Assembly (NCBI RefSeq): GCF_008271805.1
Contig: NZ_VSRY01000167.1
Span: 66,900 to 130,899 of the forward strand
Length of the DNA: 64,000 nucleotides
Origin: Streptomyces sp. TRM49041
Lineage (GTDB): Bacteria; Actinomycetota; Actinomycetes; Streptomycetales; Streptomycetaceae
Direction of reading: 5' to 3'
Part shown: positions 57,607 through 64,000 of the stretch, piece after piece
Numbering within the stretch: position 1 is the first letter of the stretch
Layout of the letters: each line of letters starts with the position of its first letter
Position numbers and translations under genes: made by a program
The notes under the pieces: model-generated
What the model was told of the DNA's origin: nothing
Seen by the model: the letters and a program-made list of their open reading frames with translations, nothing else
Database searches by the model: none

Positions 57607-57665
57607 AACCGGCAAAGAATTTCCGGTGACAGAGCGCTACAACAACCGGCAATTATTTGCCGGTT
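57607..57665. promoter_or_regulatory. Two copies of a 22-bp inverted repeat in the divergent promoter
   Basis: Copy 2 (57644-57665): arms AACCGGCAA and TTGCCGGTT separated by 4 bp, a perfect palindrome. Copy 1 (57607-57628): AACCGGCAA and TTTCCGGTG, same 4-bp spacing, two mismatches. Their starts are 37 bp apart. They lie 117 bp upstream of the oxygenase start and 82 bp upstream of the MOSC start, as expected for operators controlling both units. The regulator is unknown; MmyB at 53491 is a candidate. Confidence 0.8.
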
Positions 57666-57746
57666 ACCCATGTCACTCGGTGCGGACGGGCAGTCGGGGT
57701 AACCTGCCCGGGACCGCATCGAGGGAACTTCGAAGAAGGAGTGCGT

Positions 57747-58562
57747 GTGGGGGGACGACTGGGTTCGGTCGCGCAGATTTGGCGCTACCCGGTGAAATCC
57801 ATGGGCGGAGAACGCCTGCGGGAAGCCACCGTGACGGACCGGGGGATCGCGGGCGACCGCGCCTGGGCGGTCCTGGACATCACCTCGGGGAAGATCCTTT
57901 CCGCCAAGAGGGAGGCCCGGCTGCTGCTGGCCTCGGCGCGCACCTGCCCGGCCGACGGAGTCCTGGTCGACCTGCCGGGACGGGGCGAGTTCCAGGCCGG
58001 GGACGCGGCCTTGGCCCGTCACCTGTCGGACTGGCTCGGTCGTGAGCTGCGCCTGATGGCCGCCGTCCCCGGGCAGCGGGCCACGTTCGAGAAGGGCGCC
58101 ATCGACGGATCCGACGCCGTCAAGGAGATCTCCACGCAGCCGGGGATGCTGTTCGACACCAAGTCGCCGCTACACGTCCTGACCACGGCCGGCCTGCGTG
58201 CCGCCCGGAAGTTCCACCCGGACGGGGACTGGGACGTACGGCGTTTCCGCCCCAACGTACTGGTGGAAACGGAGGAGACGGGGGAGACGGCGGAGACGGA
58301 GGAGACGGAGGAGACGGCGGATGACACCGGGCCCGAGCAGTCCTGGATCGGCTCGACGATTCGGCTGGACGGCACGACGGCATGGGTGCGCAAGGGCACG
58401 GTCCGCTGTGTGATGACGTCGCACGAGCAGCCCGGGCTCCCGCGCGACCGCGACATCCACCGCACGCTGGTCCGCCACCACGCCAACACCCTGGGCGTGC
58501 TGGCCCACCCCGCCCCCGACAGCGCTCAGCTGCTGCTCGGCCGACCGGTCCGGACGACATGA
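57747..58562 (+). CDS. MOSC-domain protein (mARC/YcbX-like molybdenum cofactor binder)
   Basis: A 271-residue protein with an N-terminal beta-barrel domain (IWRYPVKSMGGERLREATVT, GIAGDRAWAVLD) and a MOSC domain. The molybdenum-ligand cysteine of mARC-type proteins matches C221 in GTVRCVMTS. mARC reduces N-hydroxylated compounds. An acidic insertion, about 173-194, is a VETEETGETAETEETEETAD repeat coded by GAG/GAC/ACG triplets (58268-58321). GTG at 57747 has GAAGAAGGA six bases upstream. It overlaps the ketosynthase by ATGA. Confidence 0.85.
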   Translation: MGGRLGSVAQIWRYPVKSMGGERLREATVTDRGIAGDRAWAVLDITSGKILSAKREARLLLASARTCPADGVLVDLPGRGEFQAGDAALARHLSDWLGRELRLMAAVPGQRATFEKGAIDGSDAVKEISTQPGMLFDTKSPLHVLTTAGLRAARKFHPDGDWDVRRFRPNVLVETEETGETAETEETEETADDTGPEQSWIGSTIRLDGTTAWVRKGTVRCVMTSHEQPGLPRDRDIHRTLVRHHANTLGVLAHPAPDSAQLLLGRPVRTT

Positions 58563-59839
58563 GCGAACGAAGCACACCGGCCCGACGAGTCGTCGTCACG
58601 GGCCTCGGCGCGGTGACACCACTGGGCGCCGATGTGCCCACGCTGTGGCAGGGGTTGCTCGACGGCCGCTGCGGCGTACGGGAACTGACCGGCGAGGAGT
58701 TCGCCGGCCAGCCGGTACGCATCGGAGCCCCCGCGGCGGTCGATCCGGCCTCCCTGCTGTCCCGGCCGCAGGCCAGACGCATGAACCGATCGGCCCAGTT
58801 CGCGGTCCTCGCGGCTCGCGAGGCGTGGCGGGACGCCGGCTTCGACCCGGCCGGAACCCAGGCGGCGGGCCTGCCCCCTGAGCGGGTCGGCGTCTCGATG
58901 GGCACCATCATCGGAGGCGCTCCGGTCCTGGTCGACGCCGACAGGGGGCTGGGCGCCAGGGGCCCTCGGGGCGTGCCTCCCCTGACCGCCCCGATGACCG
59001 TGCCCTCCCAGTCCGCCTCCCAGATCTCGATCGACCTGCGCATCACCGGCGAGGCGCGGACCGTGGTGAGCGCCTGCGCCTCGGGTACGGAGGCCATCGG
59101 GACGGCCATCGACCGGATCCGCCACGGCCACCTCGACGTGGCCCTGGCCGGAGGCGCCGAAGCCGCCATCACACCGACGGTGATGGCCTCCTTCGCCGCC
59201 ATGCGGGCCCTGTCGACCCGCAACGACGAGCCGTTCGGCGCCTCCCGCCCCTTCGACAAGACCCGTGACGGCTTCGTGCACGGCGAGGGCGCCGGCGTCC
59301 TCGTCCTGGAGGCCGAGGAGCACGCCCTGGCACGCGGCGCCCACATCTACTGCGAGGCCGCCGGCTGGGGCCTGTCGTCCGACGCCCACCACATGGCCGC
59401 GCCCGACCCCACGGGCGCGGGCATCACCCGAGCCATCCGACGCTGCCTCCAGGACGCACGAGCGCAGCCGCAGGACATCGTCCACGTCAACGCCCACGCC
59501 ACTTCAACGGTCGAGGGCGATCTGGCCGAGGCGAGGGCCCTGCACCAGGTCCTCGACGACCGACTCCCCCACGGCCCCGTACCGGTCACCGCGCTCAAGG
59601 GCCACTTCGGCCACCTCCAGGGCGCCGCCGGCGCCGTGGAAGCCGTCGCCATGGCCCTCACCCTCCACCACGGCCTCATCCCACCCACCATCGGCTGCGC
59701 CAACCCCGACGACGCCATAGCACTGGACGTGGTCACCTTCGTCCCCCGCCCCCTGCCGACCTGGGGCGATCTCGCCCTCAGCAACTCCTTCGGCTTCGGC
59801 GGCCACAACGCCGTACTCGCCCTGCGACAGCGCGAGTAG
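58559..59839 (+). CDS. Stand-alone beta-ketoacyl synthase (FabF/KASII-like)
   Basis: A 426-residue thiolase-fold condensing enzyme with all catalytic residues: C173 in VVSACASGTEAIG, H313 in NAHATSTVEGD and K347/H352 in LKGHFGHLQGAAG. This would make C-C bonds by decarboxylative condensation of an acyl carrier-bound unit, but no carrier protein gene is seen in the window. Housekeeping FabF normally lies in a fab operon, so a biosynthetic role is inferred. It is translated with MOSC (ATGA overlap). Confidence 0.9.
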   Translation: MSERSTPARRVVVTGLGAVTPLGADVPTLWQGLLDGRCGVRELTGEEFAGQPVRIGAPAAVDPASLLSRPQARRMNRSAQFAVLAAREAWRDAGFDPAGTQAAGLPPERVGVSMGTIIGGAPVLVDADRGLGARGPRGVPPLTAPMTVPSQSASQISIDLRITGEARTVVSACASGTEAIGTAIDRIRHGHLDVALAGGAEAAITPTVMASFAAMRALSTRNDEPFGASRPFDKTRDGFVHGEGAGVLVLEAEEHALARGAHIYCEAAGWGLSSDAHHMAAPDPTGAGITRAIRRCLQDARAQPQDIVHVNAHATSTVEGDLAEARALHQVLDDRLPHGPVPVTALKGHFGHLQGAAGAVEAVAMALTLHHGLIPPTIGCANPDDAIALDVVTFVPRPLPTWGDLALSNSFGFGGHNAVLALRQRE

Positions 59840-60490
59840 ACGAAGGGCGCCGCCTTCGGGATTCGAAAACCCGAGACCTACGCGTTTCCGAGTGGTGCCG
59901 GGTTGTGCTGCCGAATCCCACTTCCGCTGATGAGAGGCTTGCGACCTTGATCGACGCGCGGCGTGCTGCGTGGCAACGGAGTTCTGACAGTGGCGGATGG
60001 CTTCTGAGTCAACGGTTCCGGTCCACCACACGACCGCCGCGACACCCGGACCACTGATGCCGCTGAAGATGCCGCCGTGGACGGTTCCGCGGGCAGCCGT
60101 CGCAGGCCCTCTCGCCAGGCGCTTGATGTGCCGCGCCGAAGCGCTGCACCTTGCACCTCGTCCCCTCGACGACGCGCCGAATGAGCGGCCTTGACCGGCT
60201 GTTGTTCTGGCGGCCGTCGGACGCGCGCGTCGAATGTTCATACCGAGATCGGGTGATCGCCGGGCCGAACCGGCGTGCGGACAGGGCCTCTTGGCAGGCG
60301 CTCGTTCGGTTTCGCAACCAGGCTCACCACGTGGGCGCCCGGATGGCGGTCGATGCCGGCCGACTTCCCGCCCCGGGCCCGGACGCATGCTTTCTTGCGG
60401 CGCTTCGGGGACCTTGGCGGCGCCCTGTGATGGAGGTCACGAAGCTGGAGGTTGAAGCTGGAGCCGTGTCCAGGATTTAGCGTCGTGGAC
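59840..60490. other. 651-bp non-coding region downstream of the ketosynthase
   Basis: No gene is supported. The frames here lack codon bias and start signals. A weak hairpin (CGAAGG/CCTTCG, about 59841-59858) may end the MOSC-KS transcript. GC content is lower than in neighbouring genes and no membrane or enzyme motif is seen. A transposase relic was looked for, without a recognisable catalytic motif. Confidence 0.55.
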
Positions 60491-60937
60491 ATGGCCACAG
60501 CGATATCGCCGGGAGTATCCCGGCTCAGCACCGGAGCACTGGCACGCGCCGGTGGCGTCTCGGTGGACGCCATCCGGTTCTACGAGCGGGAGGGGCTTCT
60601 GGCGCCTGCGGAGAGGACCAGCGGCGATCACCGTCGATACCCACCCGAGGCGCTCGACCGGCTCGCCTTCATCCGGGTCGGCCAGCACCTCGGTCTGAGG
60701 CTGGAGGAGATCAAGGAGCTGGCGGATGCCTGCGAGCAGGTCCCGGACTGCCCGGTGAACCACACCGTCGAGCTGTTGCGCGGGCGCATCGCGAACGTGG
60801 AGCGGCAGATGGAGGAACTCGTCGGCCTGCGTGACCGGCTGGTCCACGTCGTCGAGCAGATGGAGTCCCACCGGGGCGGGGGCCACCTGAGCCCCGACAC
60901 CGTTCTTCCGGCCTCCGGGACGGAGAACGCCCGATGA
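60491..60937 (+). CDS. MerR-family regulator
   Basis: A 148-residue regulator: winged helix (about 10-75, LSTGALARAGGVSVDAIRFY, EREGLLAPAERTSGDHRRYP) and a coiled-coil dimer helix. Two cysteines (ADACEQVPDCPVN) just after the DNA-binding part are where heavy-metal MerR proteins hold their ligand, so a metal or thiol signal is possible. ATG at 60491 is the most likely start; a GTG lies six bases before it. It overlaps the membrane-protein gene (ATGA), which is likely its target. Confidence 0.85.
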   Translation: MATAISPGVSRLSTGALARAGGVSVDAIRFYEREGLLAPAERTSGDHRRYPPEALDRLAFIRVGQHLGLRLEEIKELADACEQVPDCPVNHTVELLRGRIANVERQMEELVGLRDRLVHVVEQMESHRGGGHLSPDTVLPASGTENAR

Positions 60938-61617
60938 CCGCACCCCTGACGCCCGCGGCCCGTGCGCTGCACCGCGCCGGTCTGACGGGGGCTCTTGTGA
61001 CCATCGCATGCGCGGTGGCCTTCCAGGTCCTTGCCGCCGCTCACGCGGACGTGCACCTCCAGCCCACTGACGTGCCGCTGCCCCTCGACGATTTCCTGCG
61101 GCCCCTCAACTACAGCCCCGATGCCGTGCTGTTGTGGATGGCCTTCGACACCGTCTTCGTCGTCGCCTACGTGACGACTTTCGCCGCGGCCAGGGCCCTG
61201 GCCGTCTCCCGCCCGCTCGGCGCGCTCAGCCTCGCCGCGGTGATCGCGGCCGGCGCCCTGGACACGGTGGAGAACGCCGTGCTCGCCGTCCACGCGGCGC
61301 AGTCGTCTGCGGTGGAGCCGCTCACGGCGGCGCCGATGATGACCATGTACGTGATTGCCCACCTCAAGACCGCCGCCGCGACCGCCGGCGTCGCCTTCCT
61401 CGCCTTGGCGCTTCCCACGGACACCCGGCTGCTGCGGGCGGTGATCGTGGCGGCGGGCGCCTTCGTGCTGGTCACCGTGGCCGGCGTGGCCAGTCCCGAG
61501 CTGGCGCCTCTGGAGGGGTTGCCGATCCTGATGCTCATGGGGTTGCTGGCGGTTGTCTTCGGCCGCCGGCTGAGGGCATCCGCCCCGGCTTCGGCCTCCT
61601 TGACCGAGGCGGCGTAG
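60934..61617 (+). CDS. Multi-pass membrane protein, DUF4386-like
   Basis: A 227-residue membrane protein with about six helices (ALVTIACAVAFQVLAAAHAD, LLWMAFDTVFVVAYVTTFAA, RPLGALSLAAVIAAGALDTV). The layout and central FDTVFVVAYV stretch resemble DUF4386 family proteins, but no certain match was recognised. No transport or enzyme motif is seen. It is the second gene of a two-gene unit with MerR. Confidence 0.7.
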   Translation: MTAPLTPAARALHRAGLTGALVTIACAVAFQVLAAAHADVHLQPTDVPLPLDDFLRPLNYSPDAVLLWMAFDTVFVVAYVTTFAAARALAVSRPLGALSLAAVIAAGALDTVENAVLAVHAAQSSAVEPLTAAPMMTMYVIAHLKTAAATAGVAFLALALPTDTRLLRAVIVAAGAFVLVTVAGVASPELAPLEGLPILMLMGLLAVVFGRRLRASAPASASLTEAA

Positions 61618-61913
61618 CCGTCTGGATGCGCAGGGCAGTCCGTACGAACGGGCGGCCCGGCATTCGGCTGGCGTACGTCACCGCGTCCAAGGCCCTGGCG
61701 GCGGTGTTGTTCACCGGGTGGCCGGTGTGGGGGCAGGCCGCCCTGTCGGCCCGGCAGTCCGCCATGAGGCCGGTGACGCGCGAGCCTCGACAGGAAGGCG
61801 GGCGCCCCCTCCGCCCGGGGAACCGGCACGGCGCGGCGTCAGGAGTCGGTGAAGAGCGTCAGCGCAGCCCGGACGGCTCGTTCGAACGGCTCGGTGCTTC
61901 CGCTCGGTGTGCA
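61618..61913. other. 296-bp intergenic region
   Basis: Between the convergent membrane-protein and TPR-like genes. No convincing coding sequence; a minus-strand frame (61535-61765) is mostly inside the preceding gene's antisense strand. No clear terminator hairpin was recognised. Confidence 0.5.
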
Positions 61914-62423
61914 TCACGCAGGGGAGCCGGGTGCAGAGGCTCGCCGTGTGCGGTCCCGCCCGGCGATGGCCTCGGCGACCTCGTGGATGGCGCCACGAAG
62001 AAGGTCGCCGTAGGCATCCTGCGGAAGATCGGGGGCGTGTGCTCTGGCCGCGTTGATGTGCTCGGTGGCGGCTTCGAAGGAGCCGAGTCGGCGATAGTTG
62101 TCGGCAAGGTTGAGGTGCAAGGAGGGGTAGAAGCCGGCGATGTGGAGGCTGGTGTGGTGCTCCTGTACGCGCTGCTCGGTGACGGCGTCGGCGGCGTCCA
62201 GGGCCCGGACGTCCCAGGCCAGGGCCTGGGCGGGATCTTCGTAGAGATCTGCCAGGTAGTGAGCGAGAGAGCAGCGGTGCATCGCGTCGCCGGTGACACC
62301 GATCGCGGACCACAGGCTCAGAAGTTCTTGGCGTGCAGAAGCGATGCCACCGGCTCGGCCCTTGGTGACGGCGTGGCTCATGGCTTCCATGGTCGGGTCG
62401 TGGCTGGCGGGTGCGGTGGGCAT
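61914..62423 (-). CDS. Small TPR-like protein, partner of the MerR/clamp fusion
   Basis: A 169-residue helical protein. AMHRCSLAHYLADLYEDPAQ, ALAWDVRALDAADAVTEQRV and SLHLNLADNYRRLGSFEAAT read like tetratricopeptide-type helix pairs, so a protein-protein contact role is likely. No catalytic motif. ATG at 62423 has GAGGAA six bases upstream, and it begins 21 bp after the stop of the MerR/clamp gene on the same strand, so the two form an operon. Family not recognised. Confidence 0.75.
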   Translation of the reverse strand: MPTAPASHDPTMEAMSHAVTKGRAGGIASARQELLSLWSAIGVTGDAMHRCSLAHYLADLYEDPAQALAWDVRALDAADAVTEQRVQEHHTSLHIAGFYPSLHLNLADNYRRLGSFEAATEHINAARAHAPDLPQDAYGDLLRGAIHEVAEAIAGRDRTRRASAPGSPA

Positions 62424-62444
62424 GGATGTTCCTCGTCGTCTTTC

Positions 62445-63515
62445 TCAGGCGGTGTGGTCGGACTTGATGGGCATGGCCAGAGTGGTGAGATCGCCGCGGT
62501 CGGCGGAGCGGATCGTGACGGGCTGGTCGCTTCCCCTCAGGTCGAGCATCACGTCGGGGCCGATCGCGGTGCTCACGGCGGGATAGAGCGTGGTCAGCTC
62601 GAAGCAGATCTGGAGGGCCTGCCCCGTCGCGGTAGCGGGGAGCGGGATGTCGGGGTGTTCGTCATCCGCTGAAACGACGTTCACTCCGTGGGCCGTAACG
62701 TGCAGCGCGATGCGCTCGCCGGTGTGTTCTTCCAGGGCTCGTAGAAGCAGAGCCTTCGAGACCGTCACACGGGTGGTGATCTCGCCCAGTGACGCGAGCA
62801 TCAGCCGATAGTCGGGGAATTCATCGGGCAGCAACCGGCAATGCCGGTCCTCCCCGTCTTGCACACGGAGCCAGATCCCGTACGGCACCGCTTCGAGTCG
62901 CACCAGCGCGCTGCGGCGGATCTCCGCGACCGCGGCCCGCAGCTCGTCCCCGTCGACCGTGCCGGCCCACGTCCGCCTCGGTGGTCCAGTCGGCACCAGG
63001 GTTCGGGTGGCGAGCCGGTAGCGGTCAGTCGCGGTCAGGGTGACCGCCTCATGACCTACCTCGATGCGCAGGCCGGCGAGTACCAGCATCCCGGGCTCAT
63101 GTGCCGTCGCGGTCAGGACCTGCTCGACCGCATCCGCCAGCACGGGACCCTTCTGCGCCGCAATCGGCAGGCTTGGCACATCGCCGAGCGCGGACTTGAT
63201 GACAGCAGCCTTCTGCTGTGCTGCCGCCGCGTCTCCAACGACCTTCGACACATGCTCATCGAGCAGCCGGGATGCCTCGTCAGCCCCAGAGCCCAGTACC
63301 GCCTCGACACCAGCGAGGGGCATAGCAATCTCACGGAGTTGACGCAGCACGGTCGCCCGCGCAACCTGGTCAGCGCTGTAGTAGCGGTAGCCCGAGATCG
63401 GGTCGACTTCGGCAGGGGGCAGCAGCCCGGAGTCAGCGTAGAACCGCAACGCGCTGGGGGTCAGACCACTGCGCTGGGCAAAGACCCCGATCGGCATCAG
63501 CTCAGAATTCGGCAC
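62445..63515 (-). CDS. MerR DNA-binding domain fused to DNA sliding-clamp (DnaN-like) domains
   Basis: A 356-residue chimera. Residues 8-75 are a MerR winged helix (MPIGVFAQRSGLTPSALRFY), followed by a linker helix. From about 125 the protein follows the beta clamp (DnaN): LAGLRIEVGHEAVTLTATDR (domain 2), LLPDEFPDYRLML (the clamp's (L/I)xGxFPDYxxL signature), and VTVSKALLLRALEEHTGERI with QPVTIRSADRGDLTTLAMPI (domain 3). Domain 1 of DnaN is missing. A regulator tethered to a clamp-like ring suggests DNA-replication or damage-linked control, which is inference. The pattern is clear by eye but not aligned. Confidence 0.85.
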   Translation of the reverse strand: MPNSELMPIGVFAQRSGLTPSALRFYADSGLLPPAEVDPISGYRYYSADQVARATVLRQLREIAMPLAGVEAVLGSGADEASRLLDEHVSKVVGDAAAAQQKAAVIKSALGDVPSLPIAAQKGPVLADAVEQVLTATAHEPGMLVLAGLRIEVGHEAVTLTATDRYRLATRTLVPTGPPRRTWAGTVDGDELRAAVAEIRRSALVRLEAVPYGIWLRVQDGEDRHCRLLPDEFPDYRLMLASLGEITTRVTVSKALLLRALEEHTGERIALHVTAHGVNVVSADDEHPDIPLPATATGQALQICFELTTLYPAVSTAIGPDVMLDLRGSDQPVTIRSADRGDLTTLAMPIKSDHTA

Positions 63516-63591
63516 CTCGCCATCATTGAGCTTGAACCAACTCGAAGGTCAATACCGACGAGCGGCGCCACCAACCCCATGGCCGGCAACG

Positions 63592-64000
63592 GTGAAGACA
63601 GGCCAGGACCTCGTCGGCAGCCCGGCCGTGGGCGAATGGCTGGACCGATGGCTCGCCGGCAAGCGCATCCGGAAGTCGAGCATCAGCCGATACGAGACTG
63701 ATGTCCGCGTGCACCTCAAGCCGCACCTCGGCGACCGGCGACTCGACCGGCCGCGTGTCAGCCACCTCAGCGAGATGTTCACCGACGCCCACGCCGGGAT
63801 CCTGGAGCAGAACGCCCACGTCGTGCGGCAGTCGAGGTTTGCCGCGCACGGCACCCGCCTGGGTATCGACATCGAGGCCGTCGAACGCAACCCGCAGCAG
63901 ACGGGGTTCGTCCCGCAGCCGAAGCGGTGGAAGGTCGAGCAGACCTACCGAATCCTGATATCGCACCGGCGCCTGGTCCGCGACTACGACCACCAGCCCG
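63592..64000 (+). pseudogene. Chimeric fragment: integrase N-terminus joined to IS5-type transposase C-terminus
   Basis: One open frame from a GTG (63592) to the window edge. The first 65 codons (EWLDRWLAGKRIRKSSISRY, ETDVRVHLKPHLGDRRLDRP) are a tyrosine-recombinase core-binding domain. After about NAHVVRQSRF the frame continues as TRLGIDIEAVERNPQQTGFV, PQPKRWKVEQTYRILISHRR, LVRDYDHQP, the C-terminus of an IS5-family transposase. The junction is therefore a deletion or insertion scar. The integrase catalytic part is absent, so it is not functional. Confidence 0.8.

Noticed and set aside
61134..62672. A 512-codon plus-strand frame across the MerR/membrane and TPR genes
   Set aside because: It crosses two genes on the opposite strand and an intergenic region and shows no family.

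Overview
High-GC actinobacterial chromosome, almost certainly Streptomyces. Evidence: GTG/TTG starts are common, ATGA overlaps between genes are frequent, and the window holds chaplin and rodlin genes (surface proteins of sporulating hyphae), a tipA gene and DUF397/DUF5753 regulator genes. From memory, the order folE-ftsH-hpt-tilS-(DUF2342)-dacB-ppa ... tipA ... C-minus ribosomal proteins ... pol I-like gene resembles the S. coelicolor chromosome core; I could not check this by alignment. No rRNA, tRNA or CRISPR array was seen. Region 1 (1-11.2 kb) is housekeeping: pterin synthesis (folE), membrane proteolysis (ftsH), purine salvage (hpt), tRNA-Ile modification (tilS), cell-wall carboxypeptidase (dacB), pyrophosphatase (ppa), a ThrE-type exporter and a DUF368/PopT lipid-carrier recycler. 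Region 2 (11.4-17.4 kb) is regulatory: tipA with its promoter dyad and internal TipAS start, PadR, DinB-like, an aldehyde dehydrogenase, and the DUF5753 / HATPase / DUF397 trio typical of Streptomyces. Region 3 (17.6-20.1 kb) is the zinc-starvation ribosomal set: rpmG-rpmE2-cobW-rpsR faces rpmB-rpsN across a Zur-type box. Region 4 (20-26 kb) has a lipoprotein, a DUF2786 protein, a pol I-like polymerase and a sigma factor with its membrane partner. 

Region 5 (26-36 kb) is a surface and secreted-protein locus: two tandem rodlins, two chaplins, another small secreted protein, a DUF6479 membrane protein, a P450/PLP-decarboxylase pair, a large ATP-grasp/flavoprotein fusion and a decayed glycoside hydrolase. 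Region 6 (36.5-42.3 kb) holds DUF5949, a VKOR-like protein, a LysE exporter facing a MocR regulator across repeated operators, a secreted lytic transglycosylase and an ECF sigma factor with a membrane-anchored proline-rich tail. Region 7 (42.3-53.3 kb) is a complete mce lipid-import operon: ATPase, two YrbE permeases, six Mce proteins and two Mce-associated proteins, mostly with overlapping stop/start codons. 

Region 8 (53.5-59.8 kb) is the best candidate for an undescribed system. It has an MmyB-type regulator, a LysE exporter, an FAD/2Fe-2S reductase, a GNAT acetyltransferase and an AurF-type diiron N-oxygenase on one strand, facing a MOSC (mARC-like) protein and a stand-alone ketosynthase on the other. 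Two near-identical 22-bp inverted repeats sit in the divergent promoter region. The parts suggest oxidation of an amine to an N-O group, with acyl and acetyl chemistry and export. Region 9 (60-64 kb) has accessory features: a MerR/membrane-protein pair, a MerR regulator fused to DNA sliding-clamp domains with a small TPR-like partner, and a chimeric integrase/transposase fragment at the window edge.
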